Shown here: one piece after another, positions 40,774 to 49,065 of the stretch
Numbering within the stretch: the first letter of the stretch is position 1
Layout: every line of letters begins with the position of its first letter
Origin: Sphingomonas limnosediminicola
GTDB lineage: Bacteria > Pseudomonadota > Alphaproteobacteria > Sphingomonadales > Sphingomonadaceae
Assembly: GCF_039537965.1 (NCBI RefSeq)
Contig: NZ_BAABBM010000001.1
Coordinates: forward strand, 2,083,501 to 2,147,500
Direction: 5' to 3'
DNA length: 64,000 bases
Notes under the pieces: generated by a model
The model's input: the letters and a program-made list of their open reading frames with translations, nothing else
Database searches by the model: none
Told to the model about the DNA's origin: nothing
Made by a program: the position numbers and the translations under genes

Positions 40774-40799
40774 GGAACCGGGCCGCCTAAGGACTCGTT
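40774..40799 (+). promoter_or_regulatory. EcfG-type promoter of the DUF6894 gene
   Basis: GGAAC at 40774-40778 and CGTT at 40796-40799 are separated by 17 bases, matching the consensus of the alphaproteobacterial general stress sigma factor EcfG. The start codon at 40808 lies only eight bases past the -10 element, so the transcript may have almost no leader. Confidence 0.7.
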
Positions 40800-40807
40800 C
40801 TCATTCG

Positions 40808-41074
40808 GTGCCCTACTTCAACTTCCAAGTTCGCACGGAAACTCATGTCCTCTTGACCGAGGGCGCGGAGCTGAGCGGCGTCGATCAGGCGAGGATCGAA
40901 GCGGCATGCCGTGTCGGCGACCTCCTGAAAGATCACGCGGGGCGAATCTGGGTTGACGAGGAATGGGAGATGAACGTCACTGACGACAAGGGACTGATCC
41001 TCTTCGTACTCCAAGTATCAGCCGCCAAGACATCCGCGACTTCCTTAGTTCGTCCCGTCGAAGCAAGTAGCTAA
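40808..41074 (+). CDS. DUF6894-like small protein
   Basis: An 88-residue protein from a GTG, starting MPYFNFQVRTETHVLLTEGA. The N-terminal strand pattern and the acidic middle (AELSGVDQARIEAACRVGDLL, WVDEEWEMNVTD) resemble the DUF6894 family of small alphaproteobacterial proteins of unknown function. No Shine-Dalgarno sequence is present, in keeping with a leaderless mRNA from the EcfG-type promoter just upstream. Confidence 0.7.
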   Translation: MPYFNFQVRTETHVLLTEGAELSGVDQARIEAACRVGDLLKDHAGRIWVDEEWEMNVTDDKGLILFVLQVSAAKTSATSLVRPVEASS

Positions 41075-41234
41075 GCGCCGCCTACGGCCTTCGATCGACT
41101 GTTATTGAAGCCCACACGCCGTTCATCTTCAATCGCTCCATTTCGCATAGGAGCTTATAGTTTGCGGGAGCGTGATGCGAGTCGACTGACGCGCTTAACG
41201 CTAGCAGGCCATGCCTGAAGGCAGGAATTAGACG

Positions 41235-43328
41235 TTGATCGACCAAGGTTCAGTTGAGATGGGCGATCCACGCCCTGTCCTGTGGGACGGGGGCGAGGCC
41301 GGGGCATTAATGCGCTCGCTCGATTGGTCGCACTCGCCGCTCGGCCAGCCGGCAGATTGGCCGCAACCCCTGCGCTCTGTCGTCAGCCTGATGCTCGGGT
41401 CCAAGTTTCCTATGTTCGTGGCTTGGGGACCCGAACTCGGCTTTCTCTACAACGATGCATACGCCGTCATCCTAGGCGCAAAGCACCCAGAGGCGATGGG
41501 GGCTCGCTTTAAGGACGTCTGGAGCGAAATCTGGGAAGACGTGGGGCCGCTTGCTCACCGCGCGCTAAACGGCGAGGCGACTTGGCTGGAGGACCTTCCG
41601 CTGGTCATGAACCGCAAGGGTTTCGACGAGCAAACCTGGTTCACCTTCTCATACTCCCCTGTTCGCGATGATGCTGGCCAGATCGCGGGCATGTTTTGTG
41701 CTGTGGCTGAGACCACCGACAAGATCGTTGCCCAGCGGCGCCTTGCCGATGAGGCTGAGCGGCAACGACGACTATTCGAACGAGCACCCGGATTTATCAC
41801 CGTTCTCACGGGACCCGATCACCGATTCGATTTCGTCAACGAAGCCTATGCTCGCCTGTTTGGGCAGCGCCAATTCCTGGGACGAACTGTCCGTGAAGTT
41901 TTTCCAGAGCTGGAAGGACAAGGCTATTTCGAGTGGCTCGATGGCGTTTATGCGACAGGTGAGCGCTTCGTTGCGCAGACCGCCCCAGCTATGCTTCAGC
42001 TTGAGCCCGACGCGCCTCCGGTACAACGCTTTCTCGACTTCATCTATGAGCCGGTCGTCGATGAGCAGGGTCAGGTAACCGGCATTTTCTGTGAGGGTCA
42101 CGATGTCACGGAGCGAATGGCTGCCGAGACCGAATTGCGCGAACTTGCGGAAACTCTTGAACATCGCGTTGCCGAGCGAACGTCAGAGCTCGAACAAGCA
42201 CAGGAAGCGCTTCGCCAATCGCAGAAGCTCGAAGCCATGGGGCAGCTCACGGGCGGAGTCGCTCACGACTTCAACAACCTTCTGACCCCCATCACGGGTA
42301 CGCTCGACCTCCTCCAACGGCGCAACTTTGGCGACGAACGCACGCAGCGGCAGATAGCCGGCGCCCTTGCATCGGCCGAACGGGCGAAGGTCCTTGTACA
42401 GCGTTTGCTAGCTTTTGCTCGTCGCCAGCCCCTGCAACTTGCCGGCGTTGATATCGTACGGCTCGTCGGTGAGATCGCCGACTTGATCGCCAGCACCTCT
42501 GGTCCAAAAATCAAGGTCGAACTCGATCTTGCTAACGATTCCTCCGCGGCATTCGCGGACGCAAACCAACTTGAAATGGCTCTACTTAATCTGGCGGTAA
42601 ACGCGCGCGATGCGATGCCCGACGGCGGCCTGCTCACCATCGCTGTAAACAAAGTTGTGATTGGAGCTGGTCATCGTTCAAAGCTGGCAACCGGTGAATA
42701 TGTGCGGCTTGCCGTGAGTGATACGGGGGTTGGGATGGATGAGGAAACTCTCGTGCGCGCCATAGAGCCCTTCTTCAGCACAAAGGGTATCGGTCAAGGC
42801 ACTGGGTTGGGCTTGTCCATGGTCCATGGACTTGCTCTGCAGCTCGGCGGCGCATTGACGCTGGCCAGCCGGAGCGGCGTCGGCACCACAGCGGAGTTAT
42901 GGTTGCGCGCGGCACCATCGGCGGCTGCTCCATCTCTCTCCCGGACGCATGGTGCGGATGATGATCTTCAAGTGGGAACTGTTCTGCTGGTGGATGACGA
43001 GGAACTCGTCCGCGAAAGTACTGCTGATATGCTTTCCGACATGGGCTTTAACGTAATCCAAGCCCGCTCTGCCGAATGCGCGATGAAGCTAATCAGCGAG
43101 GGCCTTCAACCGGATCTTGTAGTCACTGACCACCTGATGCCGGGCATGAGCGGGACTGACCTCGCCTTTGCCATGAGGGAGAAATGGCCAGGCAAACCAG
43201 TGCTTATCGTTTCCGGTTACGCAGAGACGGCCGGGATGGATCCCAATTTGCCTCGACTGACGAAGCCATTCCGAAGGCGTGATCTCGCGGCAGCAATCAG
43301 TTTGTGCACGGCGACCGCAGCCGCCTAA
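41235..43328 (+). CDS. Hybrid sensor histidine kinase with PAS domains
   Basis: A 697-residue cytoplasmic kinase with no transmembrane segment. It contains a PAS-type domain (about 25-165), a second PAS domain (about 180-295), a coiled coil, a HisKA domain with the phospho-acceptor His344 in GGVAHDFNN, an ATPase domain (N box NLAVNARDAM, G1 DTGVGM, G2 GTGLGLS) and a C-terminal receiver with Asp632 in VVTDHLMPG. It passes phosphate internally to its receiver. The output partner is not adjacent. The TTG at 41235 has AGGA eight bases before it. Confidence 0.9.
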   Translation: MIDQGSVEMGDPRPVLWDGGEAGALMRSLDWSHSPLGQPADWPQPLRSVVSLMLGSKFPMFVAWGPELGFLYNDAYAVILGAKHPEAMGARFKDVWSEIWEDVGPLAHRALNGEATWLEDLPLVMNRKGFDEQTWFTFSYSPVRDDAGQIAGMFCAVAETTDKIVAQRRLADEAERQRRLFERAPGFITVLTGPDHRFDFVNEAYARLFGQRQFLGRTVREVFPELEGQGYFEWLDGVYATGERFVAQTAPAMLQLEPDAPPVQRFLDFIYEPVVDEQGQVTGIFCEGHDVTERMAAETELRELAETLEHRVAERTSELEQAQEALRQSQKLEAMGQLTGGVAHDFNNLLTPITGTLDLLQRRNFGDERTQRQIAGALASAERAKVLVQRLLAFARRQPLQLAGVDIVRLVGEIADLIASTSGPKIKVELDLANDSSAAFADANQLEMALLNLAVNARDAMPDGGLLTIAVNKVVIGAGHRSKLATGEYVRLAVSDTGVGMDEETLVRAIEPFFSTKGIGQGTGLGLSMVHGLALQLGGALTLASRSGVGTTAELWLRAAPSAAAPSLSRTHGADDDLQVGTVLLVDDEELVRESTADMLSDMGFNVIQARSAECAMKLISEGLQPDLVVTDHLMPGMSGTDLAFAMREKWPGKPVLIVSGYAETAGMDPNLPRLTKPFRRRDLAAAISLCTATAAA

Positions 43329-43468
43329 CTCGCCAGTGATCCGATGGCCTATTGCCCCGTCACGCCGCATTCATGACGCAGTGCTACAAGAAATCATCAC
43401 CTGAGATCGCAATCGAGCGCCCTGTGACAGAGAGACATCTTGGTGCTCTCGCTCGCGGGAGATGAACT

Positions 43469-43678
43469 ATGGAAAAGGGTTATTGGCTCAAACGCAAGAG
43501 GGCTTCCCTCAAGCTAGCCGAAAACGCTGGAAGCGCCGAGGCGCGGCTAATTCATTACGATCTTGCTGGTCGCTACAGTCTGAAAGCGCATTCGGCGGAA
43601 ACGCAGTTGATCGACCTTGCTGATGCGGCGCCGCCAGTTGTCTGCGCGCCCGGGCGTAAGGGGCGCTCAGATGCTTGA
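43469..43678 (+). CDS. Small hypothetical protein
   Basis: A 69-residue hydrophilic protein, MEKGYWLKRKRASLKLAENA..., with GGGAG before the ATG. The central part (AEARLIHYDLAGRYSLKAHS) looks conserved and structured but I do not recognise a named family. Its last codons overlap the next gene by eight bases, suggesting co-translation with the small membrane protein. Confidence 0.6.
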   Translation: MEKGYWLKRKRASLKLAENAGSAEARLIHYDLAGRYSLKAHSAETQLIDLADAAPPVVCAPGRKGRSDA

Positions 43679-43895
43679 ACTTGCGCGAATCATTGCGCTT
43701 CTGTCGTCACTCTTATTGGTGGCGTCGATCATCATTTGGGCGAGCGTGCTTCGAGGCCCATTGATGCAACGGCTTGACGGCAAGCGATTGTCAAATTCCC
43801 GTCCAACCGAGCTCGCCTCCAAATTGCTGGTCTTTGCATTCGGCATCGGCGGAGTGGCTGCATTCTTGGCAATTGCTGGGTGGATCTCTCAGTAG
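43671..43895 (+). CDS. Small two-segment membrane protein
   Basis: A 74-residue protein with two hydrophobic segments (about 5-24 and 50-70) separated by a basic loop. AAGGGG lies seven bases before the ATG at 43671. The overlap with the preceding gene suggests one operon. No family recognised. Confidence 0.6.
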   Translation: MLELARIIALLSSLLLVASIIIWASVLRGPLMQRLDGKRLSNSRPTELASKLLVFAFGIGGVAAFLAIAGWISQ

Positions 43896-44039
43896 ACGGT
43901 CTCAACCCAAGGGATGGCGACGGTTAGACTTCCCGTTCCACGCCCGGCCTGCCGGCGGCTAGCATGTGCTTTCGACCCTTGCTGCCGCTAACAATCCGGT
44001 CGTGACTTTGGAAGTTTCGCCGGTCGGCCCTTAGTCTGA

Positions 44040-44240
44040 TCAAACGGCCTGTACGAGAAAGAGGGCGCCGGCACCTATGGTAACCATACCCAATACAGCC
44101 GCTAAGCCTGTCAGAACTTCGGCGCTCCGACGCGTATTTCGCTTGCTTTGTGATTTCCCCCAAAGCCCACCGACGACAAGTAGCACACCGACAATCAATG
44201 CACCGATGCTGCTCACGACGATGGGGTCAACATATTCCAT
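44040..44240 (-). CDS. Small two-segment membrane protein
   Basis: A 66-residue protein, MEYVDPIVVSSIGALIVGVL..., with two hydrophobic segments joined by a basic turn (GKSQSKRNTRRS). A GAGG lies about 11 bases upstream of the ATG at 44240. The longer upstream frame looks non-coding. No family recognised. It is convergent with the gene at 43671. Confidence 0.5.
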   Translation of the reverse strand: MEYVDPIVVSSIGALIVGVLLVVGGLWGKSQSKRNTRRSAEVLTGLAAVLGMVTIGAGALFLVQAV

Positions 44241-44419
44241 TTCAATTTCGTCCTCGGTTGTTTCGAGAACTGAACGGGCGGGAACCTCAATGGGTGCACT
44301 CCAGCAGCACTTCTTCGCTTGGTGATTTAGGAGCACGTCCGAAGTTGTTCGACATCAGCTTTCGGCTGGCAGCTTTCGACCCATTGCGGACGCCGAAATC
44401 ATCCATCAGCATATGTCGT

Positions 44420-44911
44420 ATGGGCGTCGTCGGAACAACATTGGTGATCGTTTCGGGGGTCGGTTTGCTCGGCGCGGCTTGGCTATCCGATAAGATCCGC
44501 GACGGCCCGTTCAGCCGGGGCGGACCACCGCGAACGTTCATCATCAACCTGCTGTTAGTTCTTGCGGCCTGGGTGATAATTTTGACGCTGGGAGATGATG
44601 CGGCGGGACCGCTTCCCTTATTTCTGATGCTTGGCGAAACGATCCTCACAGGCTTGTTGCCGCTCAACTTCACTCGTCTTCTTTTCGAAGATCGCGGCTC
44701 AAACAGGGCGCCAGGTTTCGAGCAAAAAGCTGCGCTTGTTGGAGTAATCGGGTTAGGCCTGCTCTCGTCCTGGTATCTCAACTTTCTATTCGCGGCGAGC
44801 GGCTCACTGCTTCCGGTTCCGGGAGACTATGTCGAATACGGCGTCGCCCTCGTCCTCTTCCCTGCTCTCACGCTAGGTTTGGGCTTCGTGGCGTTTCGCA
44901 GCCCGAAGTGA
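44420..44911 (+). CDS. Hypothetical membrane protein
   Basis: A 163-residue protein with about five hydrophobic segments (from TTLVIVSGVGLLGAAWL to ALVLFPALTLGLGFVAF) and a loop with RDGPFSRGGPPRTF. I recognise no family. The start is uncertain. The ATG at 44420 lacks a clear ribosome binding site, and the frame is open well upstream. Confidence 0.55.
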   Translation: MGVVGTTLVIVSGVGLLGAAWLSDKIRDGPFSRGGPPRTFIINLLLVLAAWVIILTLGDDAAGPLPLFLMLGETILTGLLPLNFTRLLFEDRGSNRAPGFEQKAALVGVIGLGLLSSWYLNFLFAASGSLLPVPGDYVEYGVALVLFPALTLGLGFVAFRSPK

Positions 44912-44991
44912 CCACAAGTCGCCCTCGACCTAGACCTCGCCGCCCGTGGCCGCAGGTCCGCCTCCGGCCCGATGAACCTTGGCCAGACCGA

Positions 44992-46085
44992 TCACTTCAT
45001 GAGACCGGCGCGCCGTAGAGCGTCTTCAATGACTGTCTGAATTGCCGGTTGACTAGCCGACGTGTGTGTATCGGGCTGTGCTCGCAGCTCCGCATGTCCA
45101 TCATGAACCAGTCGGGTGATAGAGTCACTCTCGACAGCTTCATCCGTGACAATGCCCCAGAAGCGACAAATCAGGCGGGTGGAGGAAATGCCTGCCTCGA
45201 GCATGAATGGTGCGGCTTGCTCGCCATGGCGAGTGCTATGGGTGTCCAAGGGCGTTCCATGGCCAAGACCGGCGATGCTGTATTCCTCGATCACTTCGCG
45301 GCCACTTGAGTCGACCCACACGCGATGGGCGTGTCCGTGTACCAGATCAGACCTGGCAGGATTCTTCGGTGCACCGTGTAGCGATCTCCATTGCTCTATG
45401 ATTGCCGAGGCATTGGATTGATCCACGGTCTGATCAGCGGTTCCATGCCAGACGGACAGGGTAGGCCACTTGCCGTCATGAGGCGATGCGGCGCTAACCA
45501 GTTCCGCCAGTGCCTCCGGACGCGGGCCCCCATGTCCGCGCATTCGGTCAAACGCCTCCGGAACGGAACTCGCCACGCCGAACGGCAAGCCTGCAATCAC
45601 TGCACCGCCAGCGAATACCTCGGGATATGTTGCGAGCATGGCCGCAGCCATCGCGCCCCCGGCCGACAAGCCGGTGATAAAGACGCGCCGACGGTTGGAT
45701 ACATGCCGCACCTTCGCGCTCTCGACCATCTGTCGGATGGACAAGGCCTCGCCTTTTCCGCGGGCTGCATCGTCCGGTGAAAACCAATTGAAGCACAGGT
45801 TCGGATTATTGATGCGTTGCTGCTCCGGATAGAGCAGCAGAAACCCATGCTGATCTGCGAGCCTCGACCAGCCCGAGCTTTCATCATAGCCCGCCGCGTT
45901 CTGCGTGCATCCGTGGAGAACAACGACAAGTGGGGCTCCCGGCCCGGCAGTTTCGGGCACGTATAGCCAAGCGTTGAGTTGTCCGGGGTCGATCCGAAAT
46001 CACCGAAGGCTCTCAGGCGTTTGCTGCTAGGTGAATGTTGGGGCAGGCGCCGCAGGCGGACCAGGGTGTCAGACAAACTACGCAC
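44992..46085 (-). pseudogene. PHB depolymerase-type esterase gene broken by a frameshift
   Basis: From 45960 down to 44992 the frame encodes an alpha/beta-hydrolase of the Esterase_PHB group. It has LVVVLHGCTQNAAGYD (oxyanion region), the nucleophile elbow GLSAGGAM and the catalytic His in GLGHGTPLD. The expected N terminus, MRSLSDTLVRLRRLPQ... to RLRAFGDFGS, is read in another frame from a GTG at 46085 with CGGAG upstream. The frames fit if one base is missing near 45985-45992, at a CCCC run. In the downstream frame a stop (46000-46002) blocks extension. It is either a pseudogene or a sequence error. Confidence 0.75.
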
Positions 46086-46187
46086 AGGGCAAACTCCGGA
46101 AGAACGATGACAGCGTCGGACTTTGCTGCACTGCACAATATGGGCATAACCAAGGGCGCATCAATGGTTGGCGTCGAAAACAGAAAC

Positions 46188-46212
46188 GGAACACGCAGCA
46201 AGACGGCTCGTT
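46188..46212 (+). promoter_or_regulatory. EcfG-type promoter of the double-PAS kinase
   Basis: GGAAC at 46188-46192 and CGTT at 46209-46212 with a 16-base spacer match the EcfG consensus. The kinase ATG is at 46244 with GAGGG at 46228-46232. Confidence 0.72.
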
Positions 46213-46243
46213 CTTTTGAAGCCCAGCGAGGGCGTGGGACCCC

Positions 46244-48193
46244 ATGACAGATTCAGAACATCCGTCGAGTACGGCCAGCAGGTTCGAGCTGCTGGTCCAG
46301 AGCGTTACCGACTATGCGATTTACATGCTGGATACCGAAGGACGGGTCACCAGCTGGAATGCTGGCGCGCGTCGCTTCAAAGGCTACGAGGCTGATGAAA
46401 TTATCGGCCAGCATTTCTCCCGCTTCTATACGCCTGAAGAGCAAGAGCAGCAGATCCCGAGGATCGCGTTAGAGACCGCCGAACGGGAGGGGCGCTTCGA
46501 AATCGAAGGTTGGCGCGTCCGCAAGGACAACAGTCGATTTTGGGCAAACGTGGTCATCGACCCAATCCGTGACCCGGCAGGTAATCTTGTGGGCTTCGCC
46601 AAAGTCACTCGCGACTTAACCGATCGAAGGGCTGCGGAAGAAGAGCTGCGCGCTAGCGAAGAGCGGTTCCGCATGCTCGTCCAAAGCGTCACCGACTATG
46701 CCATCTACATGCTCGATCCTGAAGGCCGGGTGAGTAGCTGGAATGCCGGCGCCGAGCGCTTCAAAGGATATTCTGCTGACGAGATCATGGGGCAGCACTT
46801 TTCCCGGTTCTACACCGACGAGGACCTCAAGGCGGGCATTCCGCAAATCGCACTTGAGACTGCCAGCCGCGACGGGCGGTTCGAAGCCGAAGGCTGGCGA
46901 GTGAAGAAGGACGGCTCAAAGTTTTGGGCGAGCGTCATTATCGATCCCATTCGGAACGACGATGGCGAACTTATCGGCTTTGCCAAGGTCACTCGTGACC
47001 TAAGCGAAAAGCGGGCGATCGAAGAGCAACTTCGCCAATCACAGAAGATGGAGGCGGTCGGCCAATTGACCGGCGGCCTTGCGCACGATTTCAATAATCT
47101 TCTGACCGGGATCAGCGGCAGCCTGGAAATGATGAAGATGCGGATCGCGCAGGGTCGCACAGCCGAATTCGACCGATACCTAATCGCCGCTCAAGGGGCC
47201 GTCAGGCGCGCCGCTTCGCTGACGCACCGCTTGCTCGCGTTCTCAAGACGTCAGACTCTTGACCCGAAACCCACCGACGCCAATCGCCTGATGCGGGGCA
47301 TCGAAGAACTCGTAAGGCGCACCGTAGGCCCTGGCGTTCGGGTCGAAGTGGTTGAGACGAGCGGCCTGTGGCCTACTCTGGTCGATCCCAACCAGCTTGA
47401 AAACGCTGTTCTGAACCTCTGCATCAACGCGCGCGATGCGATGCCGAACGGTGGCGCCCTCACCATCGAAACGGCGAACAAATGGTTAGACGAGCGGGCA
47501 GCCCGAAAGCATGATCTGCCTGTTGGTCAATATGTCTCTGTGTGCGTCACGGACACGGGAACGGGGATGACGCCCGAAGTGATCGCCAAGGCATTCGACC
47601 CGTTCTTCACCACCAAACCAATGGGCGAGGGCACCGGGCTTGGGCTTTCGATGATTTATGGCTTCGCGCGACAATCCGGTGGCCAGGTTCGGATCTATTC
47701 AGAGATCGGGCAAGGCACGACAATCTGCCTCTACCTACCGCGCCATGGCGAAGATGCTGAAGTCGAGGAGCGGCCCACTGATTCAGGAAATGCCGATGCG
47801 ACCGCGACGGGCGAGGTCGTACTTGTCATCGATGATGACCCAACGATCCGGATGCTGATCGCGGAGGTATTGGCGGAAGCCGGGTACACGGTGGTCGAAG
47901 CCCCGGACGGACCAGCTGGATTGGAAATACTGAAATCTAACGCTCGAATTGACCTGCTGATCACTGACGTCGGGTTACCGGGCGGACTGAATGGCAGGCA
48001 GGTAGCAGACGCGGCCCGTGTCAGCAGGCCGCACCTGAAGGTGTTGTTCATCACGGGCTACGCCGAAAACGCAGTGATTGGGCGAAGCCGCTTGGAGCGC
48101 GGCATGTTTGTACTGACGAAGCCGTTCCAAATGGAACATCTCGCTCATCGGATACGTGAGATCATCGAGGGCTGTAACAGTCTGCAGCGCTAA
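46244..48193 (+). CDS. Hybrid sensor histidine kinase with duplicated PAS domains
   Basis: A 649-residue cytoplasmic kinase. Two nearly identical PAS domains (about 14-135 and 142-263) are followed by HisKA with His281 in GGLAHDFNN, an ATPase domain (N box NLCINARDAM, G1 DTGTGM, G2 GTGLGLS) and a receiver with Asp575 in LITDVGLPG. The PAS domains lack the cysteine motif of LOV photosensors. They resemble the SVTDYAIYMLD-type PAS found in many proteobacterial kinases. An EcfG-type promoter suggests stress induction. The partner regulator is not adjacent. Confidence 0.92.
   Translation: MTDSEHPSSTASRFELLVQSVTDYAIYMLDTEGRVTSWNAGARRFKGYEADEIIGQHFSRFYTPEEQEQQIPRIALETAEREGRFEIEGWRVRKDNSRFWANVVIDPIRDPAGNLVGFAKVTRDLTDRRAAEEELRASEERFRMLVQSVTDYAIYMLDPEGRVSSWNAGAERFKGYSADEIMGQHFSRFYTDEDLKAGIPQIALETASRDGRFEAEGWRVKKDGSKFWASVIIDPIRNDDGELIGFAKVTRDLSEKRAIEEQLRQSQKMEAVGQLTGGLAHDFNNLLTGISGSLEMMKMRIAQGRTAEFDRYLIAAQGAVRRAASLTHRLLAFSRRQTLDPKPTDANRLMRGIEELVRRTVGPGVRVEVVETSGLWPTLVDPNQLENAVLNLCINARDAMPNGGALTIETANKWLDERAARKHDLPVGQYVSVCVTDTGTGMTPEVIAKAFDPFFTTKPMGEGTGLGLSMIYGFARQSGGQVRIYSEIGQGTTICLYLPRHGEDAEVEERPTDSGNADATATGEVVLVIDDDPTIRMLIAEVLAEAGYTVVEAPDGPAGLEILKSNARIDLLITDVGLPGGLNGRQVADAARVSRPHLKVLFITGYAENAVIGRSRLERGMFVLTKPFQMEHLAHRIREIIEGCNSLQR
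46292..47059 (+). repeat. Tandem PAS-domain duplication inside the kinase gene
   Basis: Units 46292-46675 and 46676-47059 are 384 bases (128 codons) each. Their proteins align without gaps, about three quarters identical by eye, both running from LVQSVTDYAIYMLD to a FAKVTRDL end. Confidence 0.85.
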
Positions 48194-48223
48194 CGCCTGC
48201 CGACTCGAAGGCCGCGGAGAGAG

Positions 48224-48240
48224 TGGGTCTTAGAGGCCCA
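48224..48240. other. Short hairpin downstream of the double-PAS kinase
   Basis: TGGGTCT and AGGCCCA pair with one wobble around a 3-base loop. There is no T-run. It sits between the kinase stop and the next EcfG-like promoter. Confidence 0.3.
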
Positions 48241-48264
48241 TCTACGTATGGCCGCCAAGGCCAA

Positions 48265-48290
48265 GGAACCGTTCCCGGATTGCGGCGGTT
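48265..48290 (+). promoter_or_regulatory. EcfG-like promoter of the ferritin-like/PAP2 unit
   Basis: GGAAC at 48265-48269 and GGTT at 48287-48290 are 17 bases apart. The -10 differs from CGTT in its first base. It lies 83 bases before the chosen start of the ferritin-like gene. Confidence 0.5.
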
Positions 48291-48372
48291 GAGTTGGCGC
48301 GCCGCCTTTCCGACCGCGGCCTGTACGAACGATGTGCTTCTCGGTCGGGGAATGCGTGGTCAACAAAAGCGT

Positions 48373-49062
48373 ATGAACAGCTGGTATCGCCGCCGCTATC
48401 TCGACCTTCTCGGTTCAATTTACATCTACAACGAGCACCGCGGTTACACTGCGATCGATCGTATTCTTGATGCCGTAAGAATGCGGTGGCCCGAAGATGC
48501 TGCGCTCATTGCCAGGATCGAGAAGCATCGAGCCGATGAGCGGAAGCACTATATGATGTTCCGTCGGTGGTTCGAGCGGCGCGGGGTTCGGCCGCTTGCG
48601 GTCGATCGAACATGCGGCCACATCGATCGGTTTGTCGGGATCATGTTCCGATCAAAAATTGACGACTTGGATCCGCAGCAAATCATCGGCCGTGACGACT
48701 TGTTCGAGCGCATGTGTCGAGTGATCTCGCTGACCGAGAAGCGCGGTCATCGCCAAGTCGAGATCCTGTTGCGCCACCCGATCGTGAGGGCCGATACAAC
48801 CCTGACCAAGATCTTCCGCATCATCGAGCAAGATGAGCCGAGCCATTGGGCGCCTTATGACGACTGGCTTCGCGAGCATGGCGGAAGGCAGGCCAGCTGG
48901 TGGGAACGCGCGATCGATCACTTGATCCACAGCGAACTGCTGTTCCTCAAGCTGCCTTTACTTTTTCTGCGGCCCGGCCTCGCGCGAGTTCGCACATGGC
49001 CGGACGAAGGGGACACCCACCGGCGGTCTCAAGATGCGGTCTCATTGGTCGCGAGCGCCTAA
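48373..49062 (+). CDS. Ferritin-like diiron-domain protein
   Basis: A 229-residue helical protein from the ATG at 48373 (MNSWYRRRYLDLLGS). Metal-ligand patterns of the ferritin-like fold appear as YIYNEHRG, IEKHRADERKHYMMF and IEQDEPSHW, so two metal ions are likely bound. Family members act in iron storage, peroxide removal or hydroxylation, and I cannot say which. An upstream ATG at 48352 is an alternative start. The stop is three bases before the PAP2 gene, so they form an operon, probably under an EcfG-like promoter. Confidence 0.75.
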   Translation: MNSWYRRRYLDLLGSIYIYNEHRGYTAIDRILDAVRMRWPEDAALIARIEKHRADERKHYMMFRRWFERRGVRPLAVDRTCGHIDRFVGIMFRSKIDDLDPQQIIGRDDLFERMCRVISLTEKRGHRQVEILLRHPIVRADTTLTKIFRIIEQDEPSHWAPYDDWLREHGGRQASWWERAIDHLIHSELLFLKLPLLFLRPGLARVRTWPDEGDTHRRSQDAVSLVASA

Positions 49063-49065
49063 AGC

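Noticed and set aside
44281..44320. GGAAC before the membrane protein gene at 44420 as a further EcfG site
   Set aside because: No C/GGTT follows at 16 or 17 bases.
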